Origin: Chloroflexota bacterium
GTDB lineage: Bacteria; Chloroflexota; Limnocylindria; QHBO01
Reading direction: 5' to 3'
DNA length: 16,212 nt
Assembly (NCBI GenBank): GCA_013697395.1
Contig: JACCWY010000500.1
Coordinates: forward strand, 1 to 16,212
The translations under genes were made by a program, and so were the position numbers. Below the pieces are notes generated by a model. The model ran no database searches, was not told the origin of the DNA, and saw only the letters and a list, made by a program, of their open reading frames with translations. Below are positions 1 through 6,452 of the stretch, piece by piece (the stretch's first letter is position 1; each line of letters opens with the position of its first letter).

Positions 1-692
1 CGCGTCTTGCCGGTGCCGCCGGGACCCGTCAGCGTCAGCAGGCGGCTGCGCTCGAGCATGCCGCCGGCGTCGGCGATCTCGCGTGCCCGGCCGAGGAAGG
101 TGGTCAGGCGGGTCGGCAGGTTGTTCGGGACCGCGTCGAGCGATCCGATCGGCGCGAAGTCGTTCTGGATGCCTGGAATGACGAGCTGCCACACGTGCTC
201 GGGATGCTCGAGATCCTTGAGGCGGTGCTCGCCGAGGTCGCGCAGATCCACCCCCTCCGGCAGCGCGTGCTCCACGAGCGCCCGGGTGGTGTCCGACAGC
301 AGCACCTGGCCGCCATGACCGGCGCTGGCGATACGGCTGGCCCGATGGACGTCGAGGCCACCGTACGAATCAATCGAGAAGCCCGCCTCCCCGGTGTGCA
401 GGCCGATGCGGACGCGGATCTCGGCATCGGCCGGCCAGGACTCGGCCGCCAGCGCGCGCTGTGCCCCGACCGCGGCTGCGACAGCGCCGGGCGCCGTGGG
501 GAAGGCGACGAAGAACGAGTCGCCTTCGGTCCCGACCTCCTGGCCATCGTGCGTGACGAACGCATCGCGGAGGATGGCGCGGTGCCGAGCAAGCATCGGC
601 TCCCAACCGTCGCCCAACGTCCGAAGCAGGCGAGTCGACCCTTCGATGTCGCTGAACAGGAACGTGATAGTACCGGTGAGCAGTTGGGACAT
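1..692 (-). CDS. Class III adenylate/guanylate cyclase fused to P-loop ATPase (3' end outside window)
   Basis: Read on the minus strand from ATG at 690-692, the frame stays open to the window edge (about 230 residues seen). Residues 7-20 form the cyclase opening GTITFLFSDIEGST with metal-binding Asp15. A second Asp (D58) sits in EGDSFFVAF, and GLHTGEA follows. After the cyclase domain (about 1-175) the last visible residues are LTLTGPGGTGKT, a Walker A loop. Known family: cyclase plus AAA/NB-ARC-type ATPase, usually very long and continuing with TPR or LuxR parts, and used as signalling ATPases. The catalytic Asp pair is present, so cyclic nucleotide synthesis from ATP (or GTP) is plausible; activity and substrate are inferred. 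The gene is divergent from the EamA exporter. The start is the only good one before the conserved GTITFLFSD block, and no clear promoter box was found. A long minus-strand open frame over 104-1780 is a shadow of this gene and its neighbour. Confidence 0.88.
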   Translation of the reverse strand, partial: MSQLLTGTITFLFSDIEGSTRLLRTLGDGWEPMLARHRAILRDAFVTHDGQEVGTEGDSFFVAFPTAPGAVAAAVGAQRALAAESWPADAEIRVRIGLHTGEAGFSIDSYGGLDVHRASRIASAGHGGQVLLSDTTRALVEHALPEGVDLRDLGEHRLKDLEHPEHVWQLVIPGIQNDFAPIGSLDAVPNNLPTRLTTFLGRAREIADAGGMLERSRLLTLTGPGGTGKT

Positions 693-769
693 CCGGCGCT
701 GAGTGTGCGATGCCGGAGGCTCAGCGGGCAAGCCCATTCGGGAGCACAGCGCCGCTGAAGGAGCTCGGC

Positions 770-775
770 TAGGCT
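770..775 (+). promoter_or_regulatory. -10 box TAGGCT of the EamA gene
   Basis: TAGGCT lies 6 bases before the GTG start at 782, the spacing expected if transcription begins at the start codon (leaderless mRNA). No ribosome binding site precedes the GTG. No convincing -35 was seen. Confidence 0.55.
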
Positions 776-781
776 TCGGAC

Positions 782-1705
782 GTGCGCCATCTCATCCGGT
801 TGCTCGTCGACCGACCGCTCCTGACCGCGGTGCTGGGTGCGCTGACGATTGGTGGATCGGCGGTCCTGGTCAGCCTCGCAAACGTGCCGCCCTCGACCGC
901 CGCCTTCTTTCGCTGCGCCTACGCGCTTCCGCCACTTGCGCTGCTGGCGTACTACGAGCGCCGCCGATACGGGCCCCGGCCTGCCAGCCAGGTTCGGCTG
1001 GCGTGGTTCGCCGGAGTCTTTTTCGCCGTCGACCTGATCCTGTGGCACCACGCCATCAACCAGGTCGGCGCCGGCCTGGCCACGGTGCTCGGCAACACCC
1101 AGGTGGTCGTCGTGCCGATCGCCGCCTGGATCTTCCTGCGCGAGCGGCCGTCGGGACGGATCGCCATCTCGGTGCCGCTGGTGCTCATCGGTGTCGTGCT
1201 CATCTCCGGCGTGATCGGTACCGGGGCATACGGCGACAATCCGGTGCTCGGCGTGATCCTGGGGCTCGCCACCGGCCTCGCGTACGGCGGCTTCATCCTC
1301 GTGCAGAGGGGCGCGAACGCCGACCAGCGCCGGCCGGCAAGCCCGCTCTTCGACGCCACGCTCTCGACGGCGGTCATCACACTTGCCGTCGGCCTGCCGC
1401 TCGGCGAGATCGAGCTGACGCCGACGTGGCCGGCGCACGGCTGGCTGCTGCTGCTGGCCCTCGGCATTCACGTCTGCGGATGGCTGCTCATCAGCATCAG
1501 CCTTCCGCGCCTGCCGGCGGCGATGACGTCGGTGGTGCTGACGATCCAGCCCGTCGCTTCGGTCCTGCTCGGCGTGTGGATCCTGGCGGAGGCGCCATCG
1601 GCGCTTCAGCTGCTGGGAGTCGTCTTCATCATCGCCGGGCTCCTGCTGGTCACCGTCCGACTGCGGTCGCCCCGGGTCGCCAGCGCGCAACCGGAGCCCG
1701 GCTGA
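782..1705 (+). CDS. EamA/DMT-family transporter
   Basis: 307 residues with two tandem hydrophobic halves, typical of the 10-helix EamA (drug/metabolite transporter) family of about 290-310 residues. The first half contains the conserved stretch with FAGVFFAVDLILWHHAINQ and GAGLATVLGNTQVVVVPIAA. The second half begins near GDNPVLGVILGLATGLAYG and ends LLGVVFIIAGLLLVTVRLR. Proteins of this family export small metabolites, amino acids or drugs across the inner membrane; the substrate cannot be told from sequence. GTG at 782 was chosen because it follows a -10 box by 6 bases and begins just before the first helix. The gene stands alone, divergent from the cyclase and convergent with the histidine kinase. 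Confidence 0.9.
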   Translation: MRHLIRLLVDRPLLTAVLGALTIGGSAVLVSLANVPPSTAAFFRCAYALPPLALLAYYERRRYGPRPASQVRLAWFAGVFFAVDLILWHHAINQVGAGLATVLGNTQVVVVPIAAWIFLRERPSGRIAISVPLVLIGVVLISGVIGTGAYGDNPVLGVILGLATGLAYGGFILVQRGANADQRRPASPLFDATLSTAVITLAVGLPLGEIELTPTWPAHGWLLLLALGIHVCGWLLISISLPRLPAAMTSVVLTIQPVASVLLGVWILAEAPSALQLLGVVFIIAGLLLVTVRLRSPRVASAQPEPG

Positions 1706-1706
1706 C

Positions 1707-1739
1707 AGGCGCCGCCATCGGCTGAGGCGGACGGTGCCT
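1707..1739. terminator. Possible bidirectional terminator hairpin
   Basis: Between two convergent genes lies a nested inverted repeat. CCGCC (1712-1716) pairs with GGCGG (1726-1730) around a 9-base loop. The outer arms AGGCGC and GTGCCT can pair with one G:U, as an alternative or extended stem. There is no T-run on either side, so it is a weak intrinsic terminator by textbook criteria. Its place at a convergent junction is the main support. Confidence 0.35.
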
Positions 1740-1746
1740 CCGGACC

Positions 1747-3075
1747 TCAGGAACCCGCGGGAAGCGTGACGACGAAACACGTTCGTCCGGGCGCCGAGTC
1801 GACCTCCAGCCGGCCACCGTGGTTCGCGACGACCGAGTGCACGATGTGCAGCCCGAGCCCGGTGCCCTTGCCCGGCGGCTTCGTCGTGTAGAACGGCTCG
1901 AACAGGTGCGGGCGAACCTCGTCCGGGATCCCCGGCCCGTCGTCGCAGATGGAGACGCGCACCCCGTCGGCATCGGGATCGGCCTCGGCTCGCACGGTGA
2001 GCGTGCCGCTCCCCTCCATGGCGTCGATCGCGTTGTCGATGAGGTTCGTCCAGACCTGGTTCAGCTCCGAGCCGTGGGCCTCGACGTCCGGCAGCTCGTC
2101 AGCGAGCTCGCGCCGCACCTCGACGCCACCCTCGAGCCGGTGCCGCATGATGACGAGGGCCTGCTGCAGCCCGGTCCGGACGTCGACGCGCTGGACGGGC
2201 ACCTGGTCGAGGTAGACGAAGCCCTTCACCGCCCCGACGATCTCGCTGATCCGTCCGACCGCGATCTCCACCTCGCCGAGGAGCTGGTCGGTCGCGGCGC
2301 GTGACGCCAGCCGGCGAACCTCCTCTCGCGGCATGCCATCCAGCGCCTCCGCCGTCCATCCTCCGTCGACGAGCGCGCTCGCATCGTCGGGGTCGCCGGT
2401 GAGAACGGCGAGCTGGTCGATCCGGTCGGCGCGCTCGAGCGGCGAGCGCGGCGGCTCGACCCCCACCGGCGGGAGAGGAGGCGGCCCGACCCCGGAGGGC
2501 GCCTCTGCCTGGTGGATTGCCTCACCGAGGCGACGGATGGCACGCACCGCCGCGGCCGCCGGATTGTTGAGCTCGTGTGCCAGCCCAGCCGCGAGGGTCC
2601 CGAGCGCCGCCAGCCGGTCGCGCTCCCTGAGCGCCGACTCCATCTCTCGCAGGCGGGAGACGGCGGTGCGGATGATGGCGAGGGACACGTCCGGTCCGGC
2701 GGAGAGGAGCTCTCGAAGCGCGGCGATCGGGATCCGCAGAACCTCGGCGTCGGTCGCGGCATGGACGGAGGCAAGCCGCCGGCCGCCCTCCAGTGCCGCG
2801 ATCTCGCCCTGCAACGAGCCGGGGCCTACCCTGGCGAGCGGGATGTCGCTGCTCCCCGCCCGCTTCGAGACCTCGAGCTCACCGTCGAGGACGACGTAGA
2901 GCGCGTCGGCGGCCTCTCCCTCGCCGATGAGACGTGCCCCGCTCGCCAGGTCCACGATCTCGCCCATCTCGACCAGCCGCTCGAGCTGATCGGTGCCCAG
3001 GCCGGCGAACAGGGGCGTGGCCCGCAGGCGCTCGACGATCGCGGCCGTCGCGAGGTGCGCGTGGGCGTCGGTCAT
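1747..3075 (-). CDS. Sensor histidine kinase with N-terminal cyclic nucleotide-binding domain
   Basis: 442 residues, soluble. Residues about 20-140 are a CNBD: LFAGLGTDQLERL, the beta-roll segment with LYVVLDGELEV, and a phosphate-binding cassette GEIAALEGGRRLASVHA. A coiled segment leads to the H-box at about 155-172, LAALGTLAAGLAHELNNP, with phospho-acceptor His167. A long spacer rich in proline follows before the second dimerisation helix, longer than in a standard HisKA. The ATPase domain has an N-box (NQVWTNLIDNAIDAM), G1 (DDGPGIPDE) and G2 (GKGTGLGLHIV). All catalytic boxes are intact. The ATG overlaps the stop of the upstream receiver-flavoprotein gene as ATGA (3072-3075), so the two are translationally coupled. 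Inference: this kinase phosphorylates the receiver domain of that flavoprotein and is tuned by a cyclic nucleotide or another CNBD ligand. Confidence 0.93.
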   Translation of the reverse strand: MTDAHAHLATAAIVERLRATPLFAGLGTDQLERLVEMGEIVDLASGARLIGEGEAADALYVVLDGELEVSKRAGSSDIPLARVGPGSLQGEIAALEGGRRLASVHAATDAEVLRIPIAALRELLSAGPDVSLAIIRTAVSRLREMESALRERDRLAALGTLAAGLAHELNNPAAAAVRAIRRLGEAIHQAEAPSGVGPPPLPPVGVEPPRSPLERADRIDQLAVLTGDPDDASALVDGGWTAEALDGMPREEVRRLASRAATDQLLGEVEIAVGRISEIVGAVKGFVYLDQVPVQRVDVRTGLQQALVIMRHRLEGGVEVRRELADELPDVEAHGSELNQVWTNLIDNAIDAMEGSGTLTVRAEADPDADGVRVSICDDGPGIPDEVRPHLFEPFYTTKPPGKGTGLGLHIVHSVVANHGGRLEVDSAPGRTCFVVTLPAGS

Positions 3076-4721
3076 CGGTCGGCCAGGTACTGGTGGGCGA
3101 ATTGGACCGCCATCGCGCCCTCTCCGACGGCGCTGGCGATGCGCTTGACCGATCGATGACGAACGTCACCGGCGACGAACACGCCCGGAAGGCTCGACTC
3201 GAGCAGGAACGGGTCGCGATCGAGGTTCCAGCCGAGCTGTGGACCCACGTCCGGCCCGGTCAGGATGAATCCGCCCGCGTCGCGCGCCACGACTCCGTCG
3301 AGCCAGGCGGTGCGCGGCTGCTGGCCGATGAACACGAAGGCCGCGGCGAGGTCGATCTCCACATCGCCGTCGGGAGTGACGAAGGTTGCCCGCTCGAGGT
3401 GATCGGCGCCGGAAAAGCTCCGTGTCTCGCACATCGTGTGCACCTCAACATTCTCGAGTGCGCCGATTTGGTCCACCAGGTACGCGCTCATCGTTGCGCC
3501 CAGGCCGTCGCCGCGGACCAAGAGGTGGACCCGGCTGGCATAGCGAGCGAGGTGCACGGTCGCCTGGCCGGCCGAGTTGCCGCCGCCGACCACTCCGACG
3601 ACCTCGTCCCGATACAGGATCGCCTCGGTGGTTGCCGCGCCGTAGAAGACGCCCCTGCCGGCGAGCGCGGCCGCCCCCGGCACGTCCAGCTGGCGATACG
3701 TGACGCCGGTGGCGACGATGACGACCTGGCACGAGAGCTCGGCGCCATCGTCGAGCACCACCGTGCGGTAGGGATCGTCGCGCCGGATGGTGGCCACCTC
3801 CTGCGAGGACAGGATCTCGGCGCCCAGGCGGCGCGCCTGCGTCAGTGCGCGGCGCGCGAGGTCGCTGCCGGTCAGTCCGGACGGGAAGCCGAGGTAGTTC
3901 TCGATGCGGCTCGTGGTGCCGGCCTGACCGCCGGGCGCCTCCCGCTCGACCAGCAGCGTGTTCAGGCCCTCGCTGGCCCCGTAGACGGCCGATGCGAGCC
4001 CTGCGGGACCGGCCCCGACGATGACGAGGTCGTAGAACGGGAGGGCCGCTGTCGTCGAGAGCCCGACCGCCTCGGCGAGCTCGCGATGCGTGGCGTTGCG
4101 GAGCACGCGCCCGTCCGGGAAGAGGACGATGGCGTCCGCCGCGGTCACGGGCTCATCGAGGGACTCCACGAGCCGACGGCCCTCCTCGTCCACTTCGGGA
4201 TCGAGCCGCGTGTACGGCACCTGGTTGCGAGTCAGGAAGTCCCGAATGGCGTGGCCGCGCGGCGCCCATCTGCCGCTGAGGAGGCGCAGCCCTTCGAACG
4301 GTGGACGGTAGGCGGCCATCCAGTCCCCGAGGAGGTCATCGAGCACTGGATAGAGCTGCTCCTCGGGCGGGTCCCACGGCTTCAGCAGGTACTGGTCGAG
4401 CCTGATGTCGTTGATGGCGTCGATCGCAACCCCCGTATCGGCATACGCGGTCAGCAGGATCCGCTTCGCGTCGGGTTGCAGCTGGAGGGCTTCCCGCAGC
4501 AGCTCGATCCCGGTCATGACCGGCATGCGCTGGTCGACGACGAGGAGCGCAACCGGATCGCCGCGGCGGGTCAGCTCGCGAACCGTCTCGAGGGCCTCCG
4601 CCCCCGAGCCGGCGCCGATGATCCGGTACTCCTCCGCGTATCGGGCGCGCAGGTCGCGCTCGATCGCCCGGAGCACCGGTGCGTCGTCGTCGACCGCCAG
4701 GATCGCGGGCTTGGCCGCCAT
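3072..4721 (-). CDS. Response-regulator receiver fused to thioredoxin-reductase-like FAD oxidoreductase
   Basis: 549 residues from the ATG at 4719-4721; upstream residues of the open frame are not conserved-looking. Residues 1-125 are a receiver domain: acidic pocket D11-D13, phospho-acceptor Asp63 in VVDQRMP, LLTAYAD, and the Lys in LLKPWD. Residues about 140-215 resemble a glutaredoxin-fold linker (HAIRDFLTRNQVPYTRLD). The rest is TrxB-like: FAD loop VIVGAGPAGLASAVYG, GGQAGTTSRIENYLGFP, NADPH loop GVVGGGNSAGQATVHLA, and C-terminal VAGDVRHRSVKRIASAVGEG. Where TrxB has its redox CxxC after GRGV, this protein reads GRGVFYGAATTEA, so it lacks the redox pair. I count only two cysteines in the whole protein. 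Fusions of this type are known and often labelled thioredoxin reductase, but dithiol chemistry is not possible here. It is coupled to the CNBD kinase by ATGA. Confidence 0.92.
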   Translation of the reverse strand: MAAKPAILAVDDDAPVLRAIERDLRARYAEEYRIIGAGSGAEALETVRELTRRGDPVALLVVDQRMPVMTGIELLREALQLQPDAKRILLTAYADTGVAIDAINDIRLDQYLLKPWDPPEEQLYPVLDDLLGDWMAAYRPPFEGLRLLSGRWAPRGHAIRDFLTRNQVPYTRLDPEVDEEGRRLVESLDEPVTAADAIVLFPDGRVLRNATHRELAEAVGLSTTAALPFYDLVIVGAGPAGLASAVYGASEGLNTLLVEREAPGGQAGTTSRIENYLGFPSGLTGSDLARRALTQARRLGAEILSSQEVATIRRDDPYRTVVLDDGAELSCQVVIVATGVTYRQLDVPGAAALAGRGVFYGAATTEAILYRDEVVGVVGGGNSAGQATVHLARYASRVHLLVRGDGLGATMSAYLVDQIGALENVEVHTMCETRSFSGADHLERATFVTPDGDVEIDLAAAFVFIGQQPRTAWLDGVVARDAGGFILTGPDVGPQLGWNLDRDPFLLESSLPGVFVAGDVRHRSVKRIASAVGEGAMAVQFAHQYLADR

Positions 4722-4728
4722 GGCCGCG

Positions 4729-4734
4729 AGTGTA
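4729..4734 (-). promoter_or_regulatory. -10 box TACACT of the receiver-flavoprotein operon
   Basis: Read on the minus strand, TACACT is followed by 7 bases and then ATG at 4721, as expected for a leaderless transcript. This supports the start at 4721 over a longer N-terminus. Confidence 0.6.
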
Positions 4735-4819
4735 TGCCCATGGAGCTGGTCACCGAGCGCCCGGTTGGTCGTCGTTACCCGCACGGGGTGAAACGGCCAC
4801 GTGTCTCCCGGGGACCCGC

Positions 4820-4825
4820 TACGCT
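4820..4825 (+). promoter_or_regulatory. -10 box TACGCT of the small membrane protein/hutI unit
   Basis: TACGCT lies 7 bases before the ATG at 4833. No Shine-Dalgarno sequence is present. The divergent -10 box for the minus-strand operon lies about 86 bases to the left. Confidence 0.5.
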
Positions 4826-4832
4826 CGGCACC

Positions 4833-4979
4833 ATGCTGTGGCTCATCGTCGGCGTCCTGATGCTGCTCTGGTTCGTCGGTCTGCTCCTGCGAGCCTTCGG
4901 CGGGTTCATTCACCTGCTGATCATCGCCGCGCTCGTGGTCGTCATCTATCGGCTCGTCACTCGCGGCCGCGTCCTCTAG
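4833..4979 (+). CDS. Lmo0937/DUF5670-like small membrane protein
   Basis: 48 residues, almost all hydrophobic: MLWLIVGVLMLLWFVGLLLR, a GG turn, then HLLIIAALVVVIYRLVTRG. Two membrane helices separated by a short turn, with a basic end. This matches the layout of the tiny Lmo0937-type family (about 50 residues, W and GG conserved), whose function is unknown. The ATG follows a -10 box by 7 bases, so it is probably leaderless. It ends 4 bases before the hutI start and is likely in the same transcript. A 681-residue open frame running through this region on the plus strand is a shadow of the minus-strand flavoprotein. Confidence 0.75.
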   Translation: MLWLIVGVLMLLWFVGLLLRAFGGFIHLLIIAALVVVIYRLVTRGRVL

Positions 4980-4983
4980 GCCG

Positions 4984-6141
4984 ATGCTCCTGACGGGCAC
5001 GGGTCGCCTGGCGCCCGCCGGCCTCTCGCCGTGGGCGCTGGTGGTGCGCGATGGCCGGATCGCATGGGTCGGCCATCCACGCGACGCTCCGGATGACGAG
5101 GCGATCGACCTGGGAAGCGCGCTCGTCACGCCCGGGCTGGTCGACAGCCACACACACCCGGTGTTCGCGGGAGACCGATCCGACGAGGCCGCGGCGCGCC
5201 TCGAGGGAGTGCCCTACGCGGAGGGCGGCATCCTACGCACGGTGCGCGACACTCGCGAGGCAGACGACGCGACCCTCGAGCGATTGGTCGAAGGACGCCT
5301 GCGCGCGTCGTTGGCCGCCGGCACCACGACGGTGGAGTGCAAGTCCGGCTACGGCCTGTCACTCGACGAGGAGGTGCGCCACCTGCGGATCATCGGGCGC
5401 GTCGCCGGTCGACTCCCGATTCGCGTGGTCCGGACGTTCCTCGGCGCCCACGCGGTCCCGGCGGGGATGGCGATCGGCGAGTTCACGGCGCACGTCGCGG
5501 ACGACATGATCCCGGCCGTCGCCGCGGAAGGACTGGCCGACTTCGTGGACGTCTTCGCCGATGCCGGCTTCTTCGACCTCGATGCCACCGAGCGAATCGG
5601 CCGCGCCGCGTTTGCCGCCGGGCTGGGCCTGCGGCTGCACGCCGATCAGCTCGCCCTGACTGGGACGGCCGAGCTGGGTGTGCGCCTGGGTGCGGCCTCC
5701 GTCGACCACCTCGAGCAGCTCGACGATGAGGGCGTGCGGGCCGTTGCGGCCTCTTCGACGGTCGCGACGCTTCTCCCCGCCCCGGCGCTCGTGATGCGCG
5801 ACCGCCTGCCGCCGGGCCGGGCCCTTCTCGACGCCGGCGCCATGGTCGCTCTCGCCAGCGACGCGAACGCGGGCACGTTCGGCACCTTCGGCGCCATGCC
5901 GCTCGTCGTCGGCCTTGGCGCCACGCTGCTCGGGATGACCGTCGCGGAGGCGCTGACCGCCGCCACGTCGGGTGGGGCGCGCGCACTGCGGTGCGACGAT
6001 CTCGGCGTTGTCAGGCCCGGGGCGGCCGCCGACCTGGTGGCGTGGGACGCCGAGCACGAAGGGGCCTTCGCGCTGCGTCTCGGATCGGTCAGGCCGTCCC
6101 GGGTGTGGATTGCGGGCGAGGAGGTCGACCTCAGCGGTTGA
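4984..6141 (+). CDS. hutI: Imidazolonepropionase
   Basis: 385 residues, slightly shorter than the usual about 400. Amidohydrolase fold: metal-binding His56 and His58 in VDSHTHPVFAGDR, then the family signature TTVECKSGYGLS, FLGAHAVP, LHADQLALTG, and LASDANAGTFGTFGAMPLV with the late metal/catalytic Asp. HutI hydrolyses 4-imidazolone-5-propanoate to N-formimino-L-glutamate, the third step of histidine degradation, in the cytoplasm. No hutH, hutU or hutG lies in the window, so the pathway partners must be elsewhere or absent. It begins 4 bases after the small membrane protein gene, without a strong ribosome binding site, which suggests coupling. Its 3' end overlaps the convergent ferritin-like gene by 11 bases. 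Confidence 0.93.
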   Translation: MLLTGTGRLAPAGLSPWALVVRDGRIAWVGHPRDAPDDEAIDLGSALVTPGLVDSHTHPVFAGDRSDEAAARLEGVPYAEGGILRTVRDTREADDATLERLVEGRLRASLAAGTTTVECKSGYGLSLDEEVRHLRIIGRVAGRLPIRVVRTFLGAHAVPAGMAIGEFTAHVADDMIPAVAAEGLADFVDVFADAGFFDLDATERIGRAAFAAGLGLRLHADQLALTGTAELGVRLGAASVDHLEQLDDEGVRAVAASSTVATLLPAPALVMRDRLPPGRALLDAGAMVALASDANAGTFGTFGAMPLVVGLGATLLGMTVAEALTAATSGGARALRCDDLGVVRPGAAADLVAWDAEHEGAFALRLGSVRPSRVWIAGEEVDLSG

Positions 6142-6370
6142 GGCGGTTCCTCAGCTGCTCGAGCAGGCGCTCGGCATGGCGCGTGTCGTCACGGGCGAGC
6201 TCCTGGAAGAGCTGCTTGGCGTCGCCATCGGCGTCCTCTTCGTACTTCGCGTACGCCTCGATCGCCTCGCACTTGCTGGTCAGTGCCTGGAGCAGGTCGT
6301 AGAGCTGGTCGTCGATGGGCGACTGGATCCCCCCGGACGATCGATAGTGATGGCTGGTCTGGACGGTCAT
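6131..6370 (-). CDS. Small ferritin-like helical protein
   Basis: 79 residues. After a short polar N-terminus the protein is two helices: residues 20-46 (DDQLYDLLQALTSKCEAIEA and on) and 50-78 (KQLFQELARDDTRHAERLLE). The E-x2-E in the first helix (E35, E38) and E57...RH65 in the second look like a half four-helix bundle of the ferritin-like/rubrerythrin type. It would need to dimerise to complete a metal site; metal binding is inference. The start at 6370 was chosen over one 11 codons upstream because GGGGAGAAG (6378-6386) sits 7 bases before it, one of the few clear Shine-Dalgarno sites here. It is divergent from the 6453 oxidoreductase and convergent with hutI, overlapping its stop. Confidence 0.72.
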   Translation of the reverse strand: MTVQTSHHYRSSGGIQSPIDDQLYDLLQALTSKCEAIEAYAKYEEDADGDAKQLFQELARDDTRHAERLLEQLRNRLNR

Positions 6371-6440
6371 CGTGGTGCTTCTCCCCGTTGCATTGAGTGT
6401 CACCCGTCCGGGGACGCAGGCCGCGTGCCAGCTCGCCGCC

Positions 6441-6446
6441 TATGAT
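6441..6446 (+). promoter_or_regulatory. -10 box TATGAT of the disulfide-oxidoreductase gene
   Basis: TATGAT lies 6 bases before the ATG at 6453. It is a close match to the TATAAT consensus and fixes the start at 6453 in preference to the longer open frame beginning at 6372. Confidence 0.6.
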
Positions 6447-6452
6447 CTGCGG

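Noticed and set aside
104..1780. 558-residue open frame on the minus strand
   Set aside because: Arg/Asp/Gln-rich low-complexity translation that is antisense to the EamA gene and out of frame with the cyclase, whose motifs are in another minus frame.
3072..4721. Calling the fusion a thioredoxin-disulfide reductase (trxB)
   Set aside because: The CxxC is absent, so the name would imply a reaction it cannot perform by the known mechanism.
2934..4979. 681-residue open frame on the plus strand
   Set aside because: It is antisense to the REC-flavoprotein, which has complete domains. Only its last 48 codons, from 4833, are a real small gene.
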